Shown: positions 25,637 through 33,645, counted from the first letter of the stretch. The stretch is 64,000 bases of DNA from Zhongshania sp. R06B22 (GCF_040892595.1 NZ_JBFRYB010000001.1:806001-870000), one strand, 5' to 3'. Made by a program: numbers and translations. Notes: a model not told the origin generated them from the sequence alone.

Positions 25637-26257
25637 GTGACTTGGGAGTATCAGTCAGAGACATGGATGTTTTATGGTCTGAGCGACCTCTATTATTCCT
25701 TTCATACATCTGAAGAATGGGTGTTTGATTACCATTGCTCATTTTTTGCGGTTACTGCGCTAGAGAAATATCTTAAGAGTAGGCTCATCTACTCAAGAAA
25801 GGACTTGGATCCAGATGCTACCGAGCCGGAGATTGAATCAAAATTTCTTCTTTATGCTAAGCGATATAGCCATAAATTCGAGGAAATGATACATGAAGCT
25901 GAGTCGCTCCTTGGCGGAGAGAGGCTAAGTTCGATATTAGACCGCAGTCATGATGGTTATATAGGTCGAGAGCTGGTAGCGGTGCTCAAAGATGCTTATA
26001 TGGAAACGCGATATCCAACATCGCAATTTGTCTCACAAGCGTTCCCTCTCGGAGACAATGTCTACCATAATCCACTGTCTTCGTCAGGACTTTTGCATTT
26101 TGTTCAGGCAATGTGCAGAGAGCTTACGTATGGATTGGCGGGGAACATCAGCGTACCTAAAGTCTACGAGAATGTGGAAAAGACATACTCCCACTTGGAG
26201 CCTTTCTCGAGGTTTAGAAATCTATATACGCCAGAACTGTGGAGTAAATCTCCCTAA
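25637..26257 (+). CDS. integron-cassette HEPN-like protein
   Basis: A 206-residue soluble, mostly helical protein. Three spaced features fit the HEPN domain (PF05168-like): a first long helix with FFAVTALEKYLKSRL (37-50), the RYSHKFEEMIHEAE helix (76-89), which matches the 'HdLeeLl' segment, and the closing YMETRYP (121-127), where many HEPN proteins have 'Y..eRYP'. HEPN proteins are often RNase toxins or ligand-binding partners of nucleotidyltransferases (MNT). I do not see the Rx4-6H catalytic motif, and no MNT partner lies beside it, so nuclease activity is doubtful. It starts nine bases after the attC core. Its stop codon lies inside the next attC. Confidence 0.65.
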   Translation: MTWEYQSETWMFYGLSDLYYSFHTSEEWVFDYHCSFFAVTALEKYLKSRLIYSRKDLDPDATEPEIESKFLLYAKRYSHKFEEMIHEAESLLGGERLSSILDRSHDGYIGRELVAVLKDAYMETRYPTSQFVSQAFPLGDNVYHNPLSSSGLLHFVQAMCRELTYGLAGNISVPKVYENVEKTYSHLEPFSRFRNLYTPELWSKSP

Positions 26258-26307
26258 CAAGAAACTGCAGCCGATCGCTAACGCGCCGGATGAGTAAAGC
26301 GTTAAGC
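26252..26307 (+). other. short attC recombination site of cassette 2
   Basis: Outer boxes CCCTAAC (26252-26258) and GTTAAGC (26301-26307). CCCTAAC is exactly complementary to GTTAGGG at 25622, the left border of this cassette, as expected from a circularised cassette. Inner arms ACTgCAgCC and GGaTGaGT pair with extrahelical bases. At 56 bases it is near the lower size limit for attC. The TAA stop of the HEPN-like gene is within the first box. Confidence 0.75.
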
Positions 26308-26492
26308 GGCCAAGACTGAATCCATGCGAAGAATTCAAGTCGTTGAAGATGGCAATGAATAAGCTCATCGATTTGAGCATGAAAAAATTATTAATCGCAA
26401 TTTCAACCATTAAAAATTCGGATTCACAATCTTAGTGATACGGCAGTAAGCGGACTTCAGCTAAACCAGTAATTGATATGTAGCTAGATTTT

Positions 26493-26782
26493 ATTTCGCC
26501 CTCGCTGGGCGACTCACTTCTTTTTGCGAAAAAAGAAGTAAGCAAGAAATTCGCCCGCTATCACTCACCCTTCAGCACCGCTGAGCACTGCAGCAAGTAA
26601 CGGATTAAGCGGGAAACTGTTTGAGCCGAAGGCGAGTTTTTCCAGCGCCGTTACTTGCGAAGCGCGGAGGGGATCGATGGCGCTTTTTTGCCATCGACGG
26701 TGGTGTAGGGTGCCCTTTTTCTTTGCTTACTTTATTTTTGGGCCAAGCAAAAAGAAAGTGAGTCGCCCAGCGAGGGCGAAAT
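26493..26782. mobile_element. MITE-like element with long terminal inverted repeats
   Basis: The left end (26493-26527) and right end (26747-26782), starting and ending in ATTTCGCCC and GGGCGAAAT, are inverted copies that differ by one base insertion. Pairing continues inward with gaps through the GTAAGCAAG / CTTTGCTTAC stretches. The centre holds a second inverted pair, GCAAGTAACGG near 26593 and CCGTTACTTGC near 26648. The roughly 290-base element has no transposase gene and could fold into one long cruciform. I could not identify a target-site duplication. Confidence 0.75.
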
Positions 26783-26857
26783 CTAGGCTAGCAGTCGGCG
26801 CACAAAACATTCCGAAGATCAGATATCGAAACAACGGCATTCGCTGCGCTCATATTG

Positions 26858-26879
26858 ATACCCGATCGGGGTCGGGTAT
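26858..26879. repeat. dispersed hairpin repeat, same as hairpin A of the 149-bp array
   Basis: ATACCCGA, loop TCGGGG, TCGGGTAT, identical over 22 bases with hairpin A of the array at 17375. The flanks GGCATTCGCTGCGCTCA on the left and GACGGC on the right are also shared, so the whole 5' part of the unit was copied. Confidence 0.9.
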
Positions 26880-26953
26880 GACGGCATCAGAAAGAAATCT
26901 GCCATTACGAAAACGACGGTTGTCACCACAACACTCCCAGCCTGCACCAATCC

Positions 26954-27317
26954 CCTTCAACGCCGCTGAGCACTGCAGTAAGTAACGGGTTAAGCGGGAA
27001 ACTGTTTGAGCCGAAGGCGAGTTTTTTCCGGGGGCACGCTGCCAGCGCCGTTACTTGCGAAGCGCGGAAGACAAAACGGCAGGATAGCCGTTTTGAACGC
27101 CCGTATGGGCGGCCTTTAGGCCGAGGGGCAGGAAGCCCCGGGTTAATGCGATGGCGCTTTTTGCCATCGACGGTGATGCAGGGTGCCCTTTTTCTTTGCT
27201 TACTTTCTTTTTGGGCATGCAAAAAGACAAAGCTTTCTATTTGATCGCCGCTTTTTGGCGACCCGTAGGGTGAGGCACGTAGTGCCGAATAAAGTTAGTC
27301 GCCCAGCGAGGGCGAAA
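26954..27317. repeat. second, rearranged partial copy of the MITE-like element
   Basis: Shares the interior with the copy at 26571-26745: CGCTGAGCACTGCAG, GCGGGAAACTGTTTGAGCC, CGCCGTTACTTGCGAAGCGC, then GCCATCGACGGTG and the GGGTGCCCTTTTTCTTTGC run. It has an added GC-rich middle (27065-27145) and about 75 extra bases before the right end GTCGCCCAGCGAGGGCGAAA. The left terminal repeat is missing. Short open frames inside (for example around 27183-27392) come from the repeat and are not genes. Confidence 0.75.
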
Positions 27318-27392
27318 ACCGGGCTAGCGGTAAAACCACATAACAGGCTATCGATCTGGCATCTAGCAAAGGCATTCGCTGCACTCACATGA

Positions 27393-27414
27393 ATACCCGA
27401 TCGGGGTCGGGTAT
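27393..27414. repeat. dispersed hairpin repeat, hairpin A type
   Basis: A further exact copy of the 22-base hairpin A core (ATACCCGA...TCGGGTAT) with left flank GGCATTCGCTGCACTCACAT and right flank GACGG. Confidence 0.9.
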
Positions 27415-27487
27415 GACGGTACTAAAGAACCGTCTCCCTTGCACAGGGCGGAGAGTGTCTAAAAAAGCAATCGCTTCGCTCATGTGG

Positions 27488-27508
27488 ATACCCGATCAAG
27501 TCGGATAT
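27488..27508. repeat. degenerate dispersed hairpin repeat, hairpin A type
   Basis: ATACCCGATCAAGTCGGATAT keeps seven of eight stem pairs of hairpin A. It shares the ATACCCGATCAAG variant with the last, partial copy of the tandem array at 18120. It ends ten bases before the stop of the next gene and may help end its transcript. Confidence 0.75.
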
Positions 27509-27518
27509 GACGGGACTC

Positions 27519-28121
27519 TCATCGCTTTTTCACTTTCATAACCTGCCTATCTGTCACAATAAAATCGAGAGGAATATCCCAGTCGTCGCTGGGCAGTGAG
27601 TTTACTTCCTGGCAGTGGTGGGCAAGGCCAATCATGATGGGTTTGCGCGCTTTAGTGTTTCGTTTAAAAGCGAAAGCGCGGTCGTAATATCCGCCGCCCA
27701 TCCCTAGGCGTCGTCCTGCTTTGTCAAATGCTGTTAACGGTAGAAGCACAATATCGAGCTTGTTTGCGGCTTGTGCTTGGCGATGAAGGCCAGGGGGTTC
27801 GCCAATGCCATATCGATTTGGGCGAAGTTGTTGGCGGTGGTGGTAGGGGTAAAACGCCATACTATTGCTTGATGCGGCCTGAGATATTTTTGGCAGGTAG
27901 CAATGCTTTGCGCACAGGTCGGCGTGACGCAATAGTGTTGCGGGTGATATTTCTCCATCGCTGGCGATATAGCCTGCAATGTGCCGAGCGCTGCGAAATG
28001 CAGGAAGTTGAATTAGTCGCCGCATTAGCTGTGATGCTGCGATGGACTGCTGTTCCCGACTTAGACTTTGGCGTCTGGCGCGAAGATTGAGGCGGAGTTT
28101 TGACTTAATGGCAGAGTTCAT
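27519..28121 (-). CDS. 5-formyltetrahydrofolate cyclo-ligase
   Basis: This enzyme (YgfA/Fau, MTHFS) converts 5-formyl-THF to 5,10-methenyl-THF with ATP, salvaging an otherwise inhibitory folate. At 200 residues it has normal length. Visible are the N-terminal LRLNLRARRQSLS basic helix, the substrate segment near SDGEISPATLL, and the C-terminal signature GRRLGMGGGYYDRAF with GLAHHCQE after it. It lies downstream of the 6S RNA gene on the same strand, the arrangement seen in E. coli (ssrS-ygfA), and is probably read through from it. Confidence 0.93.
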   Translation of the reverse strand: MNSAIKSKLRLNLRARRQSLSREQQSIAASQLMRRLIQLPAFRSARHIAGYIASDGEISPATLLRHADLCAKHCYLPKISQAASSNSMAFYPYHHRQQLRPNRYGIGEPPGLHRQAQAANKLDIVLLPLTAFDKAGRRLGMGGGYYDRAFAFKRNTKARKPIMIGLAHHCQEVNSLPSDDWDIPLDFIVTDRQVMKVKKR

Positions 28122-28189
28122 ACTGGCAGTATAGCGTTGGCTTGGTAAAATTGTGATGGCTTAACACGGAGTATGATTGCGCGGAAATT

Positions 28190-28372
28190 TGAAAAGGCCC
28201 CAAGATACCGCCGGCTACGTGGCCCTTGAACCCAGCGGTTCAAGGTGGAGTTCTCCGCGAGATTATTAGGCTTTCCGACAAGCGGACATGCACACCAATC
28301 TCGGCTAGAGCACTCCGGGGTAAAAAGCATCGGCTCAGGGGTCTAAGCAGCCTAGCTAATATCCCAGGGTAG
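28190..28372 (-). ncRNA. ssrS: 6S RNA
   Basis: Read on the minus strand, the 3' part (CACCTTGAACC...GGTTCAAGGG, then GCCGGCGGTATCTTGGGG) closely follows the E. coli 6S 3' half, and CCCCTGAGCCGAT matches its 5' half. The closing stem pairs CCCTGGGATATT at the 5' end with GGTATCTTGGGG at the 3' end over 12 positions including G-U pairs. The length of about 183 is normal. It lies between zapA and the 5-formyl-THF cyclo-ligase gene, its standard place. 6S RNA binds RNA polymerase with sigma-70 in stationary phase. Ends are estimated to a few bases. Confidence 0.93.
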
Positions 28373-28377
28373 GACCG

Positions 28378-28383
28378 AGTATA
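28378..28383 (-). promoter_or_regulatory. -10 element of the 6S RNA promoter
   Basis: TATACT on the minus strand, five to six bases before the inferred first base of 6S RNA. The -35 region is weak (no clear TTGACA at 16-18 bases). Confidence 0.6.
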
Positions 28384-28425
28384 CCGCCTGCCCCTGTCTA
28401 ATAACAGGGCGAGCCTATAAGGGAA

Positions 28426-28734
28426 TTAACTAATATCTAACTGTCTGCAACGCTGCAAGGTCTGCTCAACTTTGTCGCTGATACGGTTTACCGTTTGGGT
28501 TTCTGCTTCTGTTGGCGTAGCGTTTTGTTTAGCTTGCAGTAACTCATAGCTGATATTCAAAGCCGCCATGACGGCGATGCGTTCGAGGCCAATAACTTTG
28601 CCAGAGGTGCGAATGCCACGCATCTTTTGATCGAGAAATTGCCCTGCCTGCATTAAGGCTGCTTGCTCTTCCGGCGGGCACGCTACCTGATACTCTTTAT
28701 CCAATATTTTGAGGCTGATGGTGTTTGTGCTCAC
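28426..28734 (-). CDS. zapA: cell division protein ZapA
   Basis: ZapA cross-links FtsZ filaments at mid-cell. The 102-residue protein has the N-terminal beta hairpin SLKILDKEYQVACPPEEQ, then helix LMQAGQFLDQKM, and the conserved GLERIAVMAALNISYELL helix that starts the tetrameric coiled coil. It overlaps the preceding small gene by four bases (ATG inside its stop region), so the two are coupled, and precedes the 6S RNA gene. Confidence 0.95.
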   Translation of the reverse strand: MSTNTISLKILDKEYQVACPPEEQAALMQAGQFLDQKMRGIRTSGKVIGLERIAVMAALNISYELLQAKQNATPTEAETQTVNRISDKVEQTLQRCRQLDIS

Positions 28735-28940
28735 GACTCTTTCTCCAGCGCGCGCAGGCGTTGAATCATAGACTCAACTTTGGCGCGGGCAGTATCTGTT
28801 TTTTCAATCAGCTGTTCGCGCTCGGTACGCCAGTGGAGGGCGTTGGCTTTTAGGGCGCGATTTTCCTTGTCTAATTGCTCACACAACTGGACAATTTCGT
28901 CTACTTTGTTTTCCAAAAGTTGCAACTGTCGCTGATCCAT
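28731..28940 (-). CDS. TIGR02449-type ZapB-like coiled-coil protein
   Basis: A 69-residue protein that is one continuous coiled coil: heptads are clear from QLQLLENKVDEIVQLCEQL to the C-terminal RLRALEKES. Its size, position directly before zapA and heptad pattern match the TIGR02449 family, often described as ZapB-like, a partner linking ZapA to the nucleoid or Z ring. The function in this organism is inferred from position only. The ATG at 28940 follows a modest ribosome site. Confidence 0.85.
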   Translation of the reverse strand: MDQRQLQLLENKVDEIVQLCEQLDKENRALKANALHWRTEREQLIEKTDTARAKVESMIQRLRALEKES

Positions 28941-29109
28941 CTTGAGATTGCGTCCGTTTGTAGAAATATATTTGATAATAGTAGAGCGGGCCTTACGGGT
29001 GGGTCAATGTAATTAAATGCGACGTGTTTCGTCAATGCATTGAGATTCGATTTTATGGGGCTTCGGCGCTACCATTGCCGGCCAACGACGTATTTATGGA
29101 TTTGTATAC

Positions 29110-29691
29110 ATGACAGCCAGTTTAGAGCACGACGATCTCGCCAATTTATTTTTGAGTTTAGGGGCGCTGCAGCCACCTGCTGAGTTACATGGCTATGCGG
29201 CGGGGTTTGTCTCGGTGGGTGGGCGTATCACGGCGGATGGCTGGCTCAAGCACTGTATGGACTTGCTCGATTGCGAGACCCCTGACCCAGAGCAAAGTCA
29301 GGCTTTGTATACGGTTTACACCTCTGCGCTGGAGAATATGGAATCTGGCGAAATGAGTTTAGATTTACTCCTGCCAGATGATGAGTTTGACTTGGATCAG
29401 CGGATATCGAGCCTGGGGCAGTGGTGCCAAGGTTATTTGACGGGTTTTGCCATGGCTGGCAAGCAGCAGAGCGTTGATCAGCAGAAGACCTATTCGCCAG
29501 ATTTAACCGAAGCGATTAGCGATATTGCCGCCATAGCCCAAGTATCGGCAGATGAGCAAACCGACGAAGAGGGTGAGCAAGATTACTTCGCGGTGTGTGA
29601 GTATGTTCGGGTTGCGGCAATGACCATTTTTGTTGAGTGTAATGATGGCGAAGTGGCTGCCGATGATGCCAAGACGCCGCGCCTGCATTGA
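29110..29691 (+). CDS. UPF0149 / YgfB family protein
   Basis: A 193-residue acidic helical protein of the YecA/YgfB family. LQPPAELHGYAAGFVSVGG contains the conserved H-G-x-x-x-G motif, and LGQWCQGYLTGFAMAG the second conserved helix. In Pseudomonas, YgfB has been linked to beta-lactamase regulation; elsewhere its function is unclear. It is divergent from the TIGR02449/zapA pair and heads the ygfB-pepP-ubiH-ubiI block, conserved in gammaproteobacteria. Confidence 0.9.
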   Translation: MTASLEHDDLANLFLSLGALQPPAELHGYAAGFVSVGGRITADGWLKHCMDLLDCETPDPEQSQALYTVYTSALENMESGEMSLDLLLPDDEFDLDQRISSLGQWCQGYLTGFAMAGKQQSVDQQKTYSPDLTEAISDIAAIAQVSADEQTDEEGEQDYFAVCEYVRVAAMTIFVECNDGEVAADDAKTPRLH

Positions 29692-29841
29692 TTTAGGTTA
29701 TACATCTTGTCGCCTTGATCCATTATTGCCTGAAAGCCTTAAGACAAAGGCGCGATCAAAGCTCAGTCTAGGCGTGGCTGTGATAAGATTTTGTAGCAAG
29801 CTTGGCGAATGCGCCAGTCCACATAAGGTAGTGAAAACAGC

Positions 29842-31173
29842 ATGACGATTAGTAAGCAGGAATATGTCCGTCGCCGCAAAAATTTAATGGCCCTGATGGA
29901 GCCAGACAGTATTGCAGTGGTTCCTTCTGCCAAAATGGTCACCCGCAATCGGGATTCCGAGTACGCCTTTCGTCAAGACAGCGATTTTTATTACCTGACG
30001 GGCTTTGATGAGCCCGATGCGGTGCTAGTACTGTTGCCAGGCCGTGCGACGGGTGAGTGCGTGCTGTTCTGTCGAGAGCGCGACCCCGCTATGGAGTTGT
30101 GGAATGGCTATCGCGCGGGTCCAGAGGGCGCGGTTTCAGCTTACGGCGCCGACGATGCATTTCCGATTAGTGATATCGACGATATTCTGCCGGGTTTGCT
30201 AGAGGGGCGTCAGCGTGTGTATTACGCCATGGGCCGTCACACCGAATTTGATCAGCAGGTGATGCAGTGGGTTAACGTGATCCGCTCTAAGATTCGCACC
30301 GGCGCCCAGCCTCCGGGCGAATTTTTAGATTTAAATCATCATCTCCACGATCTGCGCTTATATAAATCGGCGGCTGAGTTAAAGGTGATGCGCCGTGCCG
30401 GCGAGATTTCTGCCCACGCTCATGCTCGCGCCATGCGCAAGTGTCGTCCCGGCGTATATGAGTATCAGCTTGAAGCCGAAATTCTGCATGAATTTGCTAG
30501 CAACGGTGCGCGCTTTCCCGCTTATAGCACGATTGTAGGTGCTGGTAAGAACGGCTGTATTTTGCATTATGTTGAGAACAGCTGCGAAGCCCGCGATGGT
30601 GATTTAGTGTTGATTGACGCCGGTTGTGAGCTGCATTATTACGCGGCTGACATCACCCGCACCTTCCCGGTTAACGGCCGGTTTAGCGCGGAGCAGCGCG
30701 CCTTGTATGAGGTGGTTCTGGATGCTCAAAAAGCGGCAATAGCTGCGGTCAAGCCCGGTAACCACTGGAATCAACCCCACGATGAAACCGTCAGGGTCAT
30801 CACCGAGGGCTTAGTCGCTCTAGGCTTGTTGAGCGGCGATGTAGAGACACTGATTGCCGATGAAGCTTATCGTCCGTTTTATATGCACCGAGCCGGCCAC
30901 TGGTTGGGCATGGATGTACACGATGTTGGCGACTATAAAGTAGGCGGTGAGTGGCGGGTGCTCGAAGAGGGCATGGTGCTGACCGTTGAGCCTGGCATTT
31001 ATGTGGCGCCGGACAACACCGATGTGGACGCCAAGTGGCGCGGCATTGGTATTCGTATTGAAGATGATGTGGCGGTCACTAAAACCGCGCACGAGGTGCT
31101 GACGGGCGCGGTGCCTAAAGAAGCTGATGAAATTGAAGCCCTGATGGCGGAGGCGCGCCTTGCCGCACACTGA
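29842..31173 (+). CDS. pepP: Xaa-Pro aminopeptidase P
   Basis: PepP removes N-terminal residues that precede proline. The 443-residue protein has the AMP_N domain (residues about 5-140, with DSDFYYLTGFDEPDAVLVL) and the M24 pita-bread domain. The dinuclear metal ligands are visible in order: the two Asp in LIDAGCELHYYAADITRTFP, His in HRAGHWLGMDVHDVG, Glu in LTVEPGIYV and Glu in GIRIEDDV. The following ubiH start lies within its last codons. Confidence 0.96.
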   Translation: MTISKQEYVRRRKNLMALMEPDSIAVVPSAKMVTRNRDSEYAFRQDSDFYYLTGFDEPDAVLVLLPGRATGECVLFCRERDPAMELWNGYRAGPEGAVSAYGADDAFPISDIDDILPGLLEGRQRVYYAMGRHTEFDQQVMQWVNVIRSKIRTGAQPPGEFLDLNHHLHDLRLYKSAAELKVMRRAGEISAHAHARAMRKCRPGVYEYQLEAEILHEFASNGARFPAYSTIVGAGKNGCILHYVENSCEARDGDLVLIDAGCELHYYAADITRTFPVNGRFSAEQRALYEVVLDAQKAAIAAVKPGNHWNQPHDETVRVITEGLVALGLLSGDVETLIADEAYRPFYMHRAGHWLGMDVHDVGDYKVGGEWRVLEEGMVLTVEPGIYVAPDNTDVDAKWRGIGIRIEDDVAVTKTAHEVLTGAVPKEADEIEALMAEARLAAH

Positions 31174-32407
31174 TTACGATGTGGTTATCGCTGGCGGCGG
31201 CATGGTTGGTGCCAGCTTGGCCCTGTGCCTAGATTGCTTTAGCCGCGCCGGTCTGCGGGTGCTGGTTGTTGAAAGTTTCCCCCTGCCGCCTATTGGCGAA
31301 GGCAAGCCTGCTTACCGACCGAGTTTTGATGCCCGCTCGACGGCGTTGTCATTTGGCAGTGCGCAAATTTATCAAGAATTAACGGTATGGCCACTGCTCG
31401 CTGAGCATATCGCTACCATCTCCCAGGTTCATGTGTCTGATCGCGGTCATTTTGGCAGCGCCTTAATGACCGCGGCCAGCCAAGGCTGGCCAGCCTTGGG
31501 CTATGTTGTCGAGAACGCGTGGCTGGGCAATGTACTGTTGAATCAACTGCGTCTGCACACCAATGTCGAGTTTTTGTCACCGGCCTCGGTCGAGGCAGTG
31601 GTGGTATCGCAGGGCTATGCAACATTGACTCTGCGTGAGGGTGATACGCTTCGAGACGTGACAAGCCAGCTAGTCGCTATTGCCGACGGAGCGGATTCCG
31701 GTCTGCGTACCCAGCTGGGTATTAGTGCCAGCGTTGACGATTATCATCAAGTTGCGGTGATAGCCAATGTGGGAACCGAAAAGCATCACGGCGGGTGCGC
31801 CTATGAGCGTTTTACCGAAAGAGGCCCCTTGGCCTTGTTGCCCTTATCGGAAGATGAGGCGGGTATGTCGCGTTCCGCTCTGGTATGGACCTTTCCCGAA
31901 GGCATGGCTGAGGAAGTCGCCAGCTGGTCTGACGAGGCCTTTTTGGCCGAGCTACAGCGCAATTTTGGTTATCGCTTGGGTCGGCTGAGTAAAGTGGGGC
32001 AGCGCAATGCGTTTCCACTGCGATTGATGCAGGCCGATGAACAGGTGCGCGGCCAGGTCGTGATATTGGGTAATGCGGCGCACTCGCTGCACCCGGTTGC
32101 GGGGCAGGGCTTTAATTTGGCGCTGCGCGACGTAGAGTGTTTAAGTCGTTTGGTGGCCTCAGCGCACATCGCGGGCGAGAATTTGGGTGATTTAAAATTG
32201 CTGCAGCGCTACATAAACAGTCAGCGAGGCGATCAGCTGATCACCACCACCTTCTCGGACCAGCTCAGCGGAATCTTCAGTAATCGCAAACCGGTATTAA
32301 GTCTTTTCAGAAATCTTGGTTTATCTATGCTGGATGTAAGCCCGTCGGCAAAATCACGGTTTGTAGCCAGGGCGGCGGGTATTTTGCCCGGTGCAGCAGC
32401 GGAGTAA
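31160..32407 (+). CDS. ubiH: 2-octaprenyl-6-methoxyphenol hydroxylase (ubiquinone synthesis)
   Basis: A 415-residue FAD monooxygenase. VVIAGGGMVGASLAL is the dinucleotide fold, the DG motif is VAIADGADSGLR, and LGNAAHSLHPVAGQGFNLALRD is the GD/aromatic hydroxylase signature that follows. It hydroxylates the quinone ring at C4 in ubiquinone biosynthesis. The start is TTG 31160 inside the end of pepP, chosen because GCGGAGG lies about six bases before it and no other start preserves the FAD motif. It is translationally coupled to pepP, and a paralogue follows. Confidence 0.92.
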   Translation: MPHTDYDVVIAGGGMVGASLALCLDCFSRAGLRVLVVESFPLPPIGEGKPAYRPSFDARSTALSFGSAQIYQELTVWPLLAEHIATISQVHVSDRGHFGSALMTAASQGWPALGYVVENAWLGNVLLNQLRLHTNVEFLSPASVEAVVVSQGYATLTLREGDTLRDVTSQLVAIADGADSGLRTQLGISASVDDYHQVAVIANVGTEKHHGGCAYERFTERGPLALLPLSEDEAGMSRSALVWTFPEGMAEEVASWSDEAFLAELQRNFGYRLGRLSKVGQRNAFPLRLMQADEQVRGQVVILGNAAHSLHPVAGQGFNLALRDVECLSRLVASAHIAGENLGDLKLLQRYINSQRGDQLITTTFSDQLSGIFSNRKPVLSLFRNLGLSMLDVSPSAKSRFVARAAGILPGAAAE

Positions 32408-32412
32408 TACAA

Positions 32413-33645
32413 ATGTCGGCTGAGAATAGTGCTGATTTCGACCTAGTGATTGTTGGCGCGGGTATGGCCGGTGCGGCCCTGGCCTTGGCGGTGGCAGATT
32501 TGCCGATAAAGGTGGCCTTAATTGAAGCGCAGGCCGTTCGCGAGGGCTGGCCGGCCATTGACGACAGCGTGTTTGATTACGATGCCAGAGTGAGCGCGCT
32601 TACCGAGTCTTCCCGTGGTTTTTTGGACGAGCTAGGTGCATGGTCCGATATTGTCAGTCGTCGGGCCTGTGCATATACCGATATGGAAGTGTGGGATGGC
32701 GAGGGCACCGGTCGCATTCATTTTGCCGCCAGTGAGGTCAAGCGAGCCGCACTGGGGCATATCGTAGAGAACCGCTTAATTAACGCATCTTTGATCAACG
32801 GTCTGCGGGAGAATGCGCGGGTTAAATGTTTCTTCGGAATGCCTGTTGAGACCATGGACCGGCAGCAGGGCTTGATTAGCTTAAAGCTTGCGGGTGGCAA
32901 GCTTGTTCGCAGTCCCTTGGTGGTCGCGGCCGACGGCGCAAATTCAAAGATTCGCGAGTGGGCTGGATTTGTTACCCGCGAGTGGGATTATCACCACCAC
33001 GCTATTGTGGCGACGGTAGAAACTGAGAGCGCCCATAAAAATACCGCATGGCAGCGATTTTTACCTGAAGGCCCGTTGGCCTTTTTGCCGCTGTCAGACG
33101 CGGCCGGTGAGCAGCGTTACTGTTCTATTGTGTGGTCGGTAAAGCCAGATATTGCCGAAGCTTTGATGTCTTTAGGTGACGATGATTTTTGCCGCGAGCT
33201 GGCCGCTAAGTTTGAGCATCGGCTGGGCTCGGTGGTGGCGTGTAGTCGCCGCTTTAGTTTTCCGCTCAGGCAGCGTCACGCCGCAGATTATGTTTCTGAT
33301 GGGGTGGTGTTGCTGGGGGATGCAGCGCACACCATCCACCCCTTGGCAGGCCAGGGCATTAATTTGGGCTTTCAGGATGCAATGGCGCTGGCAGACGAGT
33401 GCCGTCGCGCCTGTGAGCGGGGCTTGTCGCTGAGCGATACTGGCGTATTAAATCGATACCAGCGCCGCCGCAAGGGCGGGAATTTAGCGATGATGGCAAT
33501 GATGGAAGGCTTTCAGCATTTATTTGAAACGCCAGCTATGCCTTTGCGCCTATTGCGCAATACCGGAATGCGTTGGTTGGACTCGGCGCTGCCCTTAAAA
33601 AGACAGATTATCGCCAAGGCGATGGGATTGTCTGATAAGCCCTAG
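32413..33645 (+). CDS. ubiI: UbiH/UbiF/VisC-family hydroxylase, probable UbiI
   Basis: A 410-residue paralogue of the preceding gene, five bases downstream. LVIVGAGMAGAALAL binds ADP, VVAADGANSKIR is the DG motif, and LLGDAAHTIHPLAGQGINLG is the C-terminal FAD signature. In E. coli and Pseudomonas the second gene of this pair (VisC/UbiI) adds the C5 hydroxyl to octaprenylphenol, so that role is likely here. UbiF, or a broad-range enzyme, cannot be ruled out from sequence alone. Confidence 0.85.
   Translation: MSAENSADFDLVIVGAGMAGAALALAVADLPIKVALIEAQAVREGWPAIDDSVFDYDARVSALTESSRGFLDELGAWSDIVSRRACAYTDMEVWDGEGTGRIHFAASEVKRAALGHIVENRLINASLINGLRENARVKCFFGMPVETMDRQQGLISLKLAGGKLVRSPLVVAADGANSKIREWAGFVTREWDYHHHAIVATVETESAHKNTAWQRFLPEGPLAFLPLSDAAGEQRYCSIVWSVKPDIAEALMSLGDDDFCRELAAKFEHRLGSVVACSRRFSFPLRQRHAADYVSDGVVLLGDAAHTIHPLAGQGINLGFQDAMALADECRRACERGLSLSDTGVLNRYQRRRKGGNLAMMAMMEGFQHLFETPAMPLRLLRNTGMRWLDSALPLKRQIIAKAMGLSDKP

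Noticed and set aside
26677..27392. Short open frames inside the MITE-like repeats
   Set aside because: They are made of the repeated sequence itself (inverted repeat arms), have no ribosome sites and are interrupted differently in each copy.
28159..28165. GCTTAAC as the far end of a third integron cassette starting with TTAAGC at 26302
   Set aside because: The box is near the 6S RNA and a core gene on the other strand, and no GTTRRRY core follows at attC distance; it is a chance match.
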